A stretch of DNA of 64,000 nt from Hahella sp. GTDB lineage: Bacteria > Pseudomonadota > Gammaproteobacteria > Pseudomonadales > Oleiphilaceae. The translations under genes were made by a program, and so were the position numbers. A model generated the notes under the pieces. It was not told the origin of the DNA and ran no database searches. It was given only the letters and a program-made list of their open reading frames with translations. This document shows positions 54,956-63,356 of this stretch, in pieces (the first letter of the stretch is position 1; each line of letters starts with the position of its first letter). Where the stretch lies: contig JANQMN010000040.1 of the NCBI GenBank assembly GCA_028280065.1, positions 1-64,000 of the forward strand, written 5' to 3'.

Positions 54956-55735
54956 TTAAGAGATGTTAACGACTTTTGTGACATTTGCTGCAAACTTATA
55001 GCCGGTGCCTCTAACTGTTTTTATGAACTCTTCAGACGGATTTGATAACTTTAGTTTCTTGCGTACCTTTGCAACCAATACATCAATACTACGGTCTAAT
55101 GGAAAATGATCTCTACCACTCAAGAGATCGAGTATCCGGTCGCGGCTAAGGACATGATTAGGATGTTGAGCAAAAATTCTAAGTAATTGGAACTCATGGG
55201 ACGTCAACTCGACTTCTATCCCTTCCGGATCAAACAAGGTGTTTTTTAACAAGTCCAAGCGCCAGCCATCAAAACTCAATTGACAGGTGGCTTCGTTTTC
55301 AGCGTAGGCAGTTTTGTCGTTTCGACTAGGAATCGGTCTTGAACGGCGAGTGACACTTCGGATCCTTGCAAGCAGCTCCCTTTGGTCGAAAGGCTTGGTG
55401 ACATAATCGTCGGCGCCAACTTCAAGCCCGACAATTTTATCAATAGAGTCGTCCTTGCCAGTCAGCATAATAATAGGAACATCCGACAGTCGGCGAATTT
55501 CCCGGGCTAGAGTAATGCCATCGCTGTCTGGCAAAACAAGATCAAGGATTATCAGTTGGAACTGGGCTGGATCCGTCTGGGTCGACGCTAATAATTCCTG
55601 GCCTAAGTGGAAAACTGTTACATCGTAACCTTCATTGGATAAGTAAATACGCAACAACTTAGCTAAGTGTATATCGTCATCGACAATTAAAATATGTTGC
55701 TTTACAAGGTGATAGGCGTTTTCGCAGTTTAACAT
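54956..55735 (-). CDS. OmpR/PhoB-family response regulator
   Basis: The 259-residue protein has an N-terminal receiver (about 12-130, 'ILIVDDD', phospho-Asp65 in 'LIILDLVLPDSDG', 'MLTGKDD', 'YVTKPFD') and a C-terminal winged helix ('VELTSHEFQLLRIFAQHPNHVLSRDRILDLLSGRDHFPLDRSIDVLVAKVRKKL' and 'FIKTVRGTGYKF'). It is close in layout to TorR/PhoB types. It is the likely DNA-binding end of the relay encoded directly downstream (82-residue protein, GAF kinase, receiver, HPt). A perfect 9 bp inverted repeat lies 39 bp before its start and may be its own binding site. Confidence 0.9.
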   Translation of the reverse strand: MLNCENAYHLVKQHILIVDDDIHLAKLLRIYLSNEGYDVTVFHLGQELLASTQTDPAQFQLIILDLVLPDSDGITLAREIRRLSDVPIIMLTGKDDSIDKIVGLEVGADDYVTKPFDQRELLARIRSVTRRSRPIPSRNDKTAYAENEATCQLSFDGWRLDLLKNTLFDPEGIEVELTSHEFQLLRIFAQHPNHVLSRDRILDLLSGRDHFPLDRSIDVLVAKVRKKLKLSNPSEEFIKTVRGTGYKFAANVTKVVNIS

Positions 55736-55773
55736 GAAGAGTTTTTATCTTGTTTTATACACAAACGATAATT

Positions 55774-55799
55774 TATAGCTATTCAGTAGTATAGCTATA
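55774..55799. promoter_or_regulatory. Inverted repeat upstream of the OmpR-type regulator
   Basis: TATAGCTAT (55774-55782) and ATAGCTATA (55791-55799) are perfect 9 bp arms separated by 8 bases. They lie 39-64 bp upstream of the minus-strand start at 55735. Position suggests autoregulation or overlap with the core promoter; OmpR-type factors more often use direct repeats, so another protein could bind here. Confidence 0.5.
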
Positions 55800-56306
55800 T
55801 GTCTATTGTAGCTGCCAATTATAGTAATACTTCAATTTTCATCGAAATAACTTACCTACTACTTGTAGATATTAAGCACGATTACATTAGGTTACGAAAG
55901 AATTAAGAAAACATGTTCCCTCTACGGTAAAAAGATCGCCTTGAGTGTCCGGGTGCAGAGTTAAGTTTCTCTTCAACCCAGAGCTTTGGCAACAGGAATT
56001 TCAAAACCCGGAAAAGTCAATCTAGAGGTTAAAAAACTATATTCTGTGCTCAGCCAGCGGAAAAGCTTAACGAACTAGCGGGTTCTGCATCATAGTTAGC
56101 CCAAAAAATGGAATCCATTTCATAGGATTAAGCGGGCATTTTGCCGGGTGAAAAAGAGACCCTTGTTGGAATACCTTGTCTGGCGAGGCATTTAAGGCCA
56201 TATGTGGCTTTTCGAGACCTTGAACACAGACTCCCTTTAAGGTGAACAGCAATGATAGTAATGGTGTATCGCAGCCAAATTGCGATTGTAGGCTAAGTTG
56301 CCTTGT
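55800..56306. other. 507 bp gap without supported gene
   Basis: Between the OmpR-type regulator and the TetR/dehalogenase pair. Short frames on both strands (for example minus 56252-56067) have no ribosome site or protein features. No strong hairpin or RNA gene was recognised. Confidence 0.45.
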
Positions 56307-56326
56307 ATTAGAATGATTGTTCTATT
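56307..56326. promoter_or_regulatory. TetR operator before the tetR gene
   Basis: ATTAGAATGATTGTTCTATT contains TAGAA and TTCTA arms and ends 19 bp before the tetR start. A related 20-mer (15 of 20 identical) lies before the dehalogenase, which supports a shared binding site. Confidence 0.6.
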
Positions 56327-56345
56327 AAGCGGATGCGATATTTTC

Positions 56346-56957
56346 ATGCCGAGACCCAAGAAGCTCAACGAACCCCTGACACTTAGCAAAACCATGCTGC
56401 TATTTTGGACGCAGGGATATGCGGCGACCTCCATGCGGGATGTTGAGCAGGTGACCGGATTGAGCGCCGGTAGTTTGTATCATGAGTTCGGTAACAAGCA
56501 GGCGCTATTCCAAAGAAGTCTCACTTTCTACATTAATACCGTCATTCAAACCCGAATAGACAAATACTTAGTGGATTTTCAACCTGCCATGGAGGGAGTT
56601 CGGCGCTTCCTCGTATCCGCTTTTAAACAAGTGCCTCAGGATGTGGCCGGGCAATCCTGCCTTCTGGTGAATACGGCGGCAGAAATCGGTCAGGATGACG
56701 ACGCTATCGGTAAAGCCGTTCGAAACGGTTTTGCGAGATTGGAAACAGCTTTGGCAGGCGCGTTCGAAACAGCAAAAAGCCAAGGGGAGGCCAGTCGAGA
56801 TCTCGACTCCGCTCTGGCCGCCAAACATGTCGCTTTATTGATGCCGGGATTACTGATAGCTGCCAAGAACAGGGCTAAACCCGGCGAACTGGAGCAGGCC
56901 GTCGATTTGGCCTTAACGCCTTACTACTATGTATCAGATCAATATGCACCGGATTAA
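56346..56957 (+). CDS. TetR-family regulator next to a haloalkane dehalogenase
   Basis: The 203-residue protein has the DNA-binding helices 'TLSKTMLLFWTQGYAATSMRDVEQVTGLSAGSLYHEFGNKQALFQRSLTFY'. Its C-terminal domain has the 'GQSCLLVNTAAEIGQDD' stretch of the subgroup that represses dehalogenase or reductase genes. I chose ATG 56346 ('MPRPKKLNEPLTL'), the usual subgroup start, over the frame from 56298, which would swallow the operator. Separated from the dehalogenase by 72 bp that carry a second operator copy, it probably represses itself and that gene. Confidence 0.88.
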   Translation: MPRPKKLNEPLTLSKTMLLFWTQGYAATSMRDVEQVTGLSAGSLYHEFGNKQALFQRSLTFYINTVIQTRIDKYLVDFQPAMEGVRRFLVSAFKQVPQDVAGQSCLLVNTAAEIGQDDDAIGKAVRNGFARLETALAGAFETAKSQGEASRDLDSALAAKHVALLMPGLLIAAKNRAKPGELEQAVDLALTPYYYVSDQYAPD

Positions 56958-56979
56958 AATGCAAGCAGAAAGTTAACGT

Positions 56980-56999
56980 ATTAGAACAAATGTTTTAAT
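56980..56999. promoter_or_regulatory. TetR operator before the dehalogenase gene
   Basis: ATTAGAACAAATGTTTTAAT matches the 56307-56326 site at 15 of 20 positions and has TTAGAACA/TGTTTTAA arms with one mismatch. It ends 30 bp before the start at 57030. Confidence 0.6.
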
Positions 57000-57029
57000 A
57001 ATACAAATACAACAACCGTGGAGAACATC

Positions 57030-57974
57030 ATGCCTATCGAAGCCATTCGTACCCCAGAAGAGCGTTTTAAGCGCCTTCCCGATTATCCTTTTGCCGCTAA
57101 TTTTGTCGAGGTCGACGGATTGCGCATGCATTATGTGGATGAAGGCCCAAAAAACGCCGATCCGGTTCTGATGCTACACGGCGAGCCTTCCTGGTCTTAC
57201 TTGTATCGCCGGATGATTCCGATTTGCGCCGCCGCCGGGCACCGGGTAATCGCACCCGACCTGATCGGCTTCGGAAAATCCGACAAACCGGTGAATATCA
57301 GGGACTATTCCTACCAGTCCCACATGGATTGGATGCAGGCGTTTATTGATAGTCTGAACTTAAACAACATGACCCTGGTGGGCCAGGACTGGGGATCGCT
57401 GATCGGATTGCGTTTGGCCGCGGAAAACGAGCCGAGATTTAAGGCCATCGTCATCGGCAACGGTATGCTTCCCACCGGCGACCAGAAAATTCCATTTGCC
57501 TTTAAGCTCTGGAAATCCTTCGCCCTCAACAGTCCTTGGTTTCCTATTTCACGGATTGTGGAATTCGGCAGTTTTAAGTCATTCAGCAAGGACGAGCGCA
57601 GGGCGTATGATGCGCCGTTTCCGTCGCGGAAATACAAGGCCGGAAGCCGCGCGTTTCCGGCATTGGTGCCCGTGACTCCGGACAATCCCGCCTCTGCGGC
57701 AAACCGCCAGGCGTGGGAGGTGTTGAAGAAATGGAAGAAGCCGTTTCTCACCACATTCAGTAACGGCGATCCCATCATGCGCGGTGGGGATAAGTATCTG
57801 CAATCCAAAATTCCGGGGACTAGTGGATTACCGCACGTCACGCTAAAAGGCGGCCATTTTCTCCAGGAAGATTCAGGTATTGAGTTTGCTCAGGCAATAA
57901 ATAACCTGTTGGCTTCGGATGCTGTGGCAAAAAAACGCCGTAGAAAAGCAACCGCGCCAGCGTCAACCTCATAG
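57030..57974 (+). CDS. Haloalkane dehalogenase (alpha/beta hydrolase)
   Basis: The 314-residue enzyme shows the dehalogenase set: 'LMLHGEPSWSYLYRRM' (oxyanion-hole Glu52), nucleophile Asp120 in 'LVGQDWGSLIGLRLA' with the halide-binding Trp121, acid Asp247 in 'FSNGDPIM' and base His276 in 'LKGGHFLQEDSG'. A nucleophilic Asp instead of Ser separates it from esterases; epoxide hydrolases share the Asp but lack this HGEP...DWGS combination. It hydrolyses carbon-halogen bonds of haloalkanes to alcohols. ATG 57030 has GGAGA upstream. A lysine/arginine-rich tail ('KKRRRKATAPASTS') is not part of the fold. A TetR gene precedes it. Confidence 0.9.
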   Translation: MPIEAIRTPEERFKRLPDYPFAANFVEVDGLRMHYVDEGPKNADPVLMLHGEPSWSYLYRRMIPICAAAGHRVIAPDLIGFGKSDKPVNIRDYSYQSHMDWMQAFIDSLNLNNMTLVGQDWGSLIGLRLAAENEPRFKAIVIGNGMLPTGDQKIPFAFKLWKSFALNSPWFPISRIVEFGSFKSFSKDERRAYDAPFPSRKYKAGSRAFPALVPVTPDNPASAANRQAWEVLKKWKKPFLTTFSNGDPIMRGGDKYLQSKIPGTSGLPHVTLKGGHFLQEDSGIEFAQAINNLLASDAVAKKRRRKATAPASTS

Positions 57975-57991
57975 AAAAACGCTGAATCTTT

Positions 57992-58024
57992 AACTGAGGA
58001 GGAATACGATTTCCCTCCTCAGTT
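57992..58024. terminator. Hairpin between convergent genes
   Basis: AACTGAGGAGG (57992-58002) pairs perfectly with CCTCCTCAGTT (58014-58024) across an 11 base loop. It lies 17 bp after the dehalogenase stop and 32 bp before the end of the opposite-strand gene, so it likely ends both transcripts although no long T-run follows. Confidence 0.55.
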
Positions 58025-58056
58025 CGAGTGCCTATCTCCCGGTCTAAACCAGAAGA

Positions 58057-59520
58057 CTAGTGCGACTGATGGTTAAAAAGAAATGCCAGGTTTCCCGCCT
58101 GCATTTTGTAATCGCCATGCATATACGCGGTGTAGCGGTAGTTTTTGATATCGCTGACGGAAAAAATAACTCGGGAAGGCCCGTCTATTTCGATTGCTTC
58201 ACCAAGCGTCTTTTGGGTTTTTACAGTGACACCTGCAAAATCTAATCGGCTGGCGGAAACCCTGAGGGCTTGATTAGTGATAAAGCTGCTATTTGTGGCG
58301 GTAACGACCGATTCCAAAAAATCCCCGACATAGTCGATTCCACGAAACCGGCTATTAAGGATGCTCACCGTGGAGTTATGAATCGTGATTTGCTTGGCTT
58401 TTACATCAACCAATCGGATTGCAACGCAGTCTTCGATGGTGACTGACTCATATTCACCGGTATAAACCAGTCCTACTTCGTTTCTGCAAAGCAGTTTATC
58501 TTGACTGACAATAGGTTTTTCAGTCTGCACCGCTTTGGTGGACGGCGGCAAACGATGAGTGCTGACAGCCTCTTTGAGTAGCGGGATAAAGGCGTTAAAG
58601 TGGGATTTCATCGGCACATGTCCGGCATCCGGAATGACCATTAAGCGCGCTCTGTCCATCCGTCCAGCCAGCATTTGACCGGTGCGCAACGGCGCGACAG
58701 GGTCGTCTTCTCCCCAAACTATAAAAGTTGGCTGGGTAACTTCCGAAATGGATTTGCTGAAGTTTTGCTCGATTAGACCAAGCGCTGCATTGGTGTTCGG
58801 GTGATTACGCAGCATCACTCCCCAAAGCGTTTCATTGGCGGCCAAGTGTTCGCTGAAGTCCGCGAATCTTTTCGTATTTTCTATCAGACTTGCAGCAAGA
58901 TCCTGCAAATTGTACAGGCGTTTTTGAATAAATTTGGGAAATCTTTCGATGGAGGCAGGCACTTTGGCAAAATGCTTGGTAAAAGCCATTTTATGCAAAA
59001 TACCGGCAGCGTCGACCAGGACCAAGCGCTCTACAAGATTCGGATGGCGATGCGCGAACTTCAACGCCACCGCACCTCCCATCGAGTGACCAATAGCGGT
59101 TACTTTGGCGATATTCTTCTGATGCATCAGCCAGGCGAGGGTGGCCGCATAGTTTTCCGGGGAGTATAAACCGACAGGGTCGCTGGACAAGCCAAACCCA
59201 GGTAAATCAATACCGATCACCCGATAGTCGTCTTCCAGACTTTGCATACTGGATAGCCAATCCTGCACACCGACCTTTCCCAGACCATGAATGAACAACA
59301 GTGCCGGGCTATTAGGCTTGCCTGCTTCCACAACAAACAGTTCGGAATGCATTACCGGTTCTTTGATAATACTATGTCGCCAATGTTCGGGTAAGAGTTC
59401 CAGGGTGCTCAGCTCTGTTTCTTCAGCGGCTTGATCGGGACCGGACTGCGCAAACGCCGGACAGAAGAGGGTGGAGACCGCCAGCAAGCTGACCGCTAGC
59501 AGCAGCTTCCCCGAGTGCAT
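58057..59520 (-). CDS. Secreted alpha/beta hydrolase with beta-helix-like C-terminal extension
   Basis: From ATG 59520 the signal peptide is MHSGKLLLAVSLLAVSTLF, cleaved near 'AFAQ'. Residues 55-325 are a complete hydrolase: 'LLFIHGLGKVGVQDW', nucleophile Ser146 in 'AIGHSMGGAVAL', acid in 'VWGEDDPVAPL' and His301 in 'DAGHVPMKSH'. Residues 342-487 are extra and read as short repeating strands ('VTIEDCVAIRLVDVKAKQITIHNSTVSILNSRF'), like a small parallel beta-helix; this combination is unusual. Earlier in-frame starts (59559, 59634) would put residues before the signal peptide. Substrate unknown, perhaps an ester or lactone in the periplasm. Confidence 0.78.
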   Translation of the reverse strand: MHSGKLLLAVSLLAVSTLFCPAFAQSGPDQAAEETELSTLELLPEHWRHSIIKEPVMHSELFVVEAGKPNSPALLFIHGLGKVGVQDWLSSMQSLEDDYRVIGIDLPGFGLSSDPVGLYSPENYAATLAWLMHQKNIAKVTAIGHSMGGAVALKFAHRHPNLVERLVLVDAAGILHKMAFTKHFAKVPASIERFPKFIQKRLYNLQDLAASLIENTKRFADFSEHLAANETLWGVMLRNHPNTNAALGLIEQNFSKSISEVTQPTFIVWGEDDPVAPLRTGQMLAGRMDRARLMVIPDAGHVPMKSHFNAFIPLLKEAVSTHRLPPSTKAVQTEKPIVSQDKLLCRNEVGLVYTGEYESVTIEDCVAIRLVDVKAKQITIHNSTVSILNSRFRGIDYVGDFLESVVTATNSSFITNQALRVSASRLDFAGVTVKTQKTLGEAIEIDGPSRVIFSVSDIKNYRYTAYMHGDYKMQAGNLAFLFNHQSH

Positions 59521-59727
59521 CGAATTCTTGTAAGGAATAGGCAGGAGCAGACTTAGCATGATGGCATGGGATTCCCTTTTTCTTGTTATGATCCAGACTA
59601 TCATAGATTTCGCCGGGAGCCTCAAAGAAAGCATTGTAAAACAGTGTCAAAATTACCGACGATCCGCAGCTTCCTTGAGCCCATAGGCGTAACATAGGGG
59701 TATCCAACAGCAAGAAGGGGAAATGCC

Positions 59728-59928
59728 ATGGATCTGGAAAAAGAAATTCACAGACTCGTTGAACTTATCAATGAAGAAGTTTCGGACGCTGAGCGCCAGG
59801 GCTATCATACTGTTACCTTTACCAGGGAAGAGGTCGAGCAGCTTTCCCGCGTGTTGGTCAGCGCCAACCGTTTGCTGGCCGAACACCAGGCAGAGTCTCA
59901 TCTGACGGTTCACAACGCATCTTCTTAG
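59728..59928 (+). CDS. Small acidic helical protein (66 aa)
   Basis: AAGGGGAA lies just before ATG 59728 and a textbook terminator follows the stop, so this is a complete transcription unit. The protein is 'MDLEKEIHRLVELINEEV', a short strand 'YHTVTFT', then 'REEVEQLSRVLVSANRLLAEHQ', probably a two-helix dimer with Leu-rich faces. Family not recognised. There is no signal peptide. It lies between the secreted hydrolase (minus) and the 2OG-Fe oxygenase (plus). Confidence 0.65.
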   Translation: MDLEKEIHRLVELINEEVSDAERQGYHTVTFTREEVEQLSRVLVSANRLLAEHQAESHLTVHNASS

Positions 59929-59955
59929 CCGCTGCCGGATCTCATTGCCTAATAT

Positions 59956-59993
59956 AGCAACAGTCCAATACAAAAAGCGTTCTGTTGCTTTTT
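59956..59993 (+). terminator. Rho-independent terminator of the 66-residue gene
   Basis: AGCAACAG (59956-59963) pairs perfectly with CTGTTGCT (59982-59989) and is followed at once by TTTTTATT. It begins 28 bp after the stop codon. Confidence 0.75.
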
Positions 59994-60139
59994 ATTGTAA
60001 GAAATCACCACCTTGAAACATGAAACATTAGCGCCTGATCGGTAATTTTCTTTGCGGCCATTCATTTTCAATTAATCCTTGCCATACAATATTAGCGATA
60101 GCATTTTTCCGGTGAAAACGCACAAGGAATCGTTCACTT

Positions 60140-60772
60140 ATGACTTCATTTCTCAACCTGGATGCGATCAACTCTACACAGGTTAATGACATCCCATATC
60201 CCTATTTCGCCATCAAAAATGCAGTTGTCGGGAGTCGGCTCGAGGAGTTATTGAATTCTTTTCCGGATATTGTTCAGGGGGGCAGTTTTCCGCTGGAAAG
60301 CCTCGAATTATCGCCAGCCTACCAGCAACTGGTAAATGAATTTTCAGATCGAGAGCTAAAAAATATTCTCGAAAAGAAGTTTGCCCTGGATTTGAGCGAG
60401 CGCCCGGTGATGATCACCGCCAGGGGGCATTCCAGAGCAAAAGATGGTCGCATACATACAGATTCCAAAAGCAAAATCATTACCCTGTTGTTGTACTTAA
60501 ATACCGATTGGAATGCCCCCACGGGAAATCTGCGGATTTTGAATAACGGTAAGGATCTGGGGGATTATGCGGAAGAAGTACCTGCTGCAGCGGGTACGCT
60601 TATCGTGTTTAAAGTCACGGATAACTGTTGGCATGGCTATAAGCGGTTTGAAGGACAGCGTCGCTCCTTGCAAATCAACTATGTGGTCGACGATAGCGCC
60701 GCCCAGCGCCACAACAAATTGCATAGAGTATCCGCAAAGGTAAAAAGTTGGTTTAGAAAGGCTGAGAATTAG
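60140..60772 (+). CDS. 2-oxoglutarate/Fe(II)-dependent oxygenase, prolyl-hydroxylase type
   Basis: The 210-residue protein has a double-stranded beta-helix with the iron triad His106-x-Asp108 ('GRIHTDSKSKI') and His165 ('NCWHGYKRFEGQRRSLQINY'). Arg175 in the latter is the likely 2-oxoglutarate anchor. It begins 'IPYPYFAIKNAV', typical of the group that hydroxylates proteins or small metabolites. It overlaps the convergent lipoprotein hydrolase gene by 20 bp at the 3' ends. Substrate unknown. Confidence 0.82.
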   Translation: MTSFLNLDAINSTQVNDIPYPYFAIKNAVVGSRLEELLNSFPDIVQGGSFPLESLELSPAYQQLVNEFSDRELKNILEKKFALDLSERPVMITARGHSRAKDGRIHTDSKSKIITLLLYLNTDWNAPTGNLRILNNGKDLGDYAEEVPAAAGTLIVFKVTDNCWHGYKRFEGQRRSLQINYVVDDSAAQRHNKLHRVSAKVKSWFRKAEN

Positions 60773-61610
60773 AAATAGCAACCTGCTGTGGCTGTAAACC
60801 TAATATCCATTCAACGGCATCGGCTATCATCCCGGCTTGATTAAACGGAATGAAGTGGTTGGCCTCCGAATTATAATACAACTTAACATGGGCGTTAGTG
60901 AGACGCTCTTGCATGAAGAAGGCGTTTTCAGGATCGACAAGCCAGTCTTTTTCTCCCTGTACGATAACCACGGGTTGCCTGATATTCGCCAGTTTTGGTA
61001 CCAGCAAACACAACTGATCGGCGAGGGTAAGCATTTCCTGGTTGGAGCGGTTCAAGGCCGAGCCGATTAAACTCCCGATCACGATATTGTCGGCGATACG
61101 ATGATACCAGCGTGGTTCGCTGACCATTGGATCTGCCGGAGACGCGACGAGTACGAGCCCGCCGACAAGTTCCGGATGCATGTTTGCCAGGGCAAGAGCC
61201 ACAGGTCCTCCCCAGGAATGGGCGACTAGAATCACCGGACGCCTGGCAGGAAGGCGGGCTAGTGCCTGTGCCAGGATTTTGGCTTGTCGATCAAATTCCG
61301 GAATGACATCCTGATGATCGATTTTGGATTCTCCCCAACCAGGCCGATCAAACGCCATGAAGTGCTGATTCTTGATTTTCGGAATCTGCATCAGTCCACG
61401 CCAGGCAGTCCAATCGCCCGGCGTCCCGTGGATACCGACGGCGTCAGGCGCTGTCGGTGGGGATTCGACCCAACTGAGCCGGCCTTTAACATCAAGGCTG
61501 TCCAAGGCAATAGTTTTTCGAATGTATTCCGCATGGCGTGAATCTGTAACCTTGCAGCCTGCGGTGATTAGAACCGACGCCAACAGGATTAAAAACCGCT
61601 TAAAACTCAC
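60753..61610 (-). CDS. Lipoprotein alpha/beta hydrolase
   Basis: A 285-residue protein with lipoprotein signal 'VSFKRFLILLASVLITAGCKV' (lipobox I-T-A-G-C) and hydrolase motifs 'AVGIHGTPGDWTAWRGLM', nucleophile Ser in 'LVAHSWGGPVALALAN', acid in 'VQGEKDWLVD' and His in 'SEANHFIPFNQ'. I chose GTG 61610, which has GAAGG upstream and puts the basic residues right before the membrane stretch; an ATG at 61625 is in frame. It should sit on the periplasmic side of a membrane. Substrate unknown. It ends inside the convergent oxygenase gene. Confidence 0.8.
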   Translation of the reverse strand: MSFKRFLILLASVLITAGCKVTDSRHAEYIRKTIALDSLDVKGRLSWVESPPTAPDAVGIHGTPGDWTAWRGLMQIPKIKNQHFMAFDRPGWGESKIDHQDVIPEFDRQAKILAQALARLPARRPVILVAHSWGGPVALALANMHPELVGGLVLVASPADPMVSEPRWYHRIADNIVIGSLIGSALNRSNQEMLTLADQLCLLVPKLANIRQPVVIVQGEKDWLVDPENAFFMQERLTNAHVKLYYNSEANHFIPFNQAGMIADAVEWILGLQPQQVAISNSQPF

Positions 61611-62039
61611 TAGACCTTCATCCAAACGAAAATATTAAACTATTCCGACTGACGTTAGGAGAAATAGTTCATACAGTTCATACGACAAAAACACCTCCAT
61701 GACTTCAGTAAACCTTAAGAAAATTAAAAGTAGTTTTTACCAGGCAATTCTTAAATATTTTTAATGATCACCTCTTCCCCGGTCTGGATTATTTGCTATT
61801 CAATGGGTTATGCGGACCATCTTTTATTGCCTTTCTCTCCTCTGCAAAACCCTAAAATTTTCGGTCTATACTGGAACCAATGACAAAAGTGTGTGGCGAT
61901 GGCTGTCGTCGAAACACTGAAACATTCAATAAGAAATCTACAATTTACTTTATGTTTGTTAATTAACTATCTGAAATTAAATATATATTGGTTGTTTCGT
62001 TCTCTGGTTTTACGTATTTGCTACTGAAGCAGCAATCTT
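61611..62039. other. 429 bp AT-rich intergenic region
   Basis: Divergent promoter region for the lipoprotein hydrolase and the BRCT/TPR protein. It is AT-rich, especially 61720-61770 and 61920-62000. No ORF or clear dyad was recognised. Confidence 0.5.
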
Positions 62040-63179
62040 ATGGATCTAAAGGATAAGAAAGTCGCGATAACCGGACGTTTAGCATCAATGCAGCGCAAAG
62101 AAGCCTGTGCATTGATTGAAAAAGGCGGCGGCACATTCTCTCATGCGGTATCCAGTAAAACCGACCTCTTGGTCATCGGTGAAGACGGCTGGCTGTTCGA
62201 ACAGGGAAAACTCTCCGGCAAACTCGCGCAGGCCGAATCGTTAAAAGCAGAAGGCAAGCGCGCACCGAAGATTATTCCGGAGTCAGAATTTCTTGAATAC
62301 TTAGGCCTAAAGTCCCCCGGCAAAAAAGGACAAGGCACTCTCTCGGCAGAGCAAACCGCGAATATCCTGGGAATACCCAAGTCTAATCTGGAACGCTGGG
62401 AGCAGTTCGGGTTAGTCAGAAGTTCTTCCGGGCAATATGCATTCGCGGATCTGGTCAGCTTAAAAACCATTATCGGTCTTATTCAGGACGGCGCTCGGTT
62501 AGGCGATATTTTGTTGTGTTTAAGATCGCTCTCCACACTCCTCAAGACCGACCATCCCTTGGCCCAAGCGCGGGTGCTCATGGAGTCCGGTAAACTGCTG
62601 GCGGAAGTGGAGGGCGTTAAATTCGATCGTTACGGGCAACTGGAGCTTTGCTTTGATCCTGAAGAATGCCCTGAACAAACCGCCGTGGATCAAGTCAACA
62701 ATACCGAAGCCAGCGACTGGATGGATTACGCCATTGAATGTGAGGATAGCGGACGCTGGTTGGAGGCGGAACAAGCCTACCTGAGGGTGATCGCTTTAAC
62801 CAACTGGCCTGAAGCGCATTTTAATCTTGCCAAGCTCTATGAAGTCCGCGGCCGTTGCAAATTGGCGCAGTACCATTTGCAACTGGCCTCAAATGCCGTC
62901 AGTGATGTTCAGGCCGACGCCTGGTACGATCTGGCCTTCTTGTACGATGCCCAGGGCGATACCGCAAAAGCCGTGGATTTGCTGGAGCGGGTAATTTCAT
63001 CCAGCCCCTGGCATAGCGATGCTTGCTACAATCTCGCATTAGCCTACGAAAAACTCGGCGACAACGACCAGGCCGACAATTATTGGAAGAAATTCCTCAC
63101 CTTCAATAACACGCTGGACGAATGGGCGCAAACGGCGCGTCAGCACTTGGCCTTGCATAAATTTCAAAAGAGTACTTAG
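62040..63179 (+). CDS. BRCT / MerR-like helix-turn-helix / TPR fusion protein
   Basis: Residues 4-75 are a BRCT-type domain ('LKDKKVAITGRLASMQRKEACALIEKGGGTFSHAVSSKTDLLVIG'), like that of DNA ligase. Residues about 97-165 read as a MerR-like DNA-binding unit ('LSAEQTANILGIPKSNLERWEQFGLVRSSSGQYAFADLVSLKTIIGLIQDGARLGDI'). From about 225 there are TPR repeats ('DSGRWLEAEQAYLRVIAL', 'PEAHFNLAKLYEVRGRCKLAQYHLQLA', 'DAWYDLAFLYDAQGDTAKAVDLLERVI', 'DACYNLALAYEKLGDNDQADNYW'). The combination is rare in my experience and suggests a DNA-associated regulator or adaptor. No catalytic domain is present. It stands alone, with no strong ribosome site. Confidence 0.8.
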   Translation: MDLKDKKVAITGRLASMQRKEACALIEKGGGTFSHAVSSKTDLLVIGEDGWLFEQGKLSGKLAQAESLKAEGKRAPKIIPESEFLEYLGLKSPGKKGQGTLSAEQTANILGIPKSNLERWEQFGLVRSSSGQYAFADLVSLKTIIGLIQDGARLGDILLCLRSLSTLLKTDHPLAQARVLMESGKLLAEVEGVKFDRYGQLELCFDPEECPEQTAVDQVNNTEASDWMDYAIECEDSGRWLEAEQAYLRVIALTNWPEAHFNLAKLYEVRGRCKLAQYHLQLASNAVSDVQADAWYDLAFLYDAQGDTAKAVDLLERVISSSPWHSDACYNLALAYEKLGDNDQADNYWKKFLTFNNTLDEWAQTARQHLALHKFQKST

Positions 63180-63209
63180 AAACACATTTAATTGAGAAGA
63201 AGGATATCC

Positions 63210-63356
63210 GTGTTTTCAATTAGATTTCAGTTTTTAACTTATGACCAATTAACTGACATCAAGGCCAGGAAAATAATTCAGAAAAGGCTTGGTTGGCTCT
63301 CATTGGGAACTTATATTGATATAAAGCCTGCGGATAGACTTGAGGAATCATTATGA
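63210..63356 (+). CDS. Possible 48-residue protein coupled to the Uma2 gene
   Basis: GTG 63210 has AGAAGGA seven bases upstream; the frame is open for 48 codons and its TGA overlaps the Uma2 ATG (ATGA at 63353-63356). The product ('FQFLTYDQLTDIKARKIIQKRLGWLSLGTYIDIKPADRLEE') is basic and not recognised. It may be a leader peptide, a small partner, or the tail of a decayed gene. Evidence is the start signal and overlap only. Confidence 0.4.
   Translation: MFSIRFQFLTYDQLTDIKARKIIQKRLGWLSLGTYIDIKPADRLEESL

Noticed and set aside
59653-59973. 106-codon minus-strand ORF over the 66-residue gene
   Set aside because: The plus-strand gene has a ribosome site and a terminator; the antisense frame spans that terminator.
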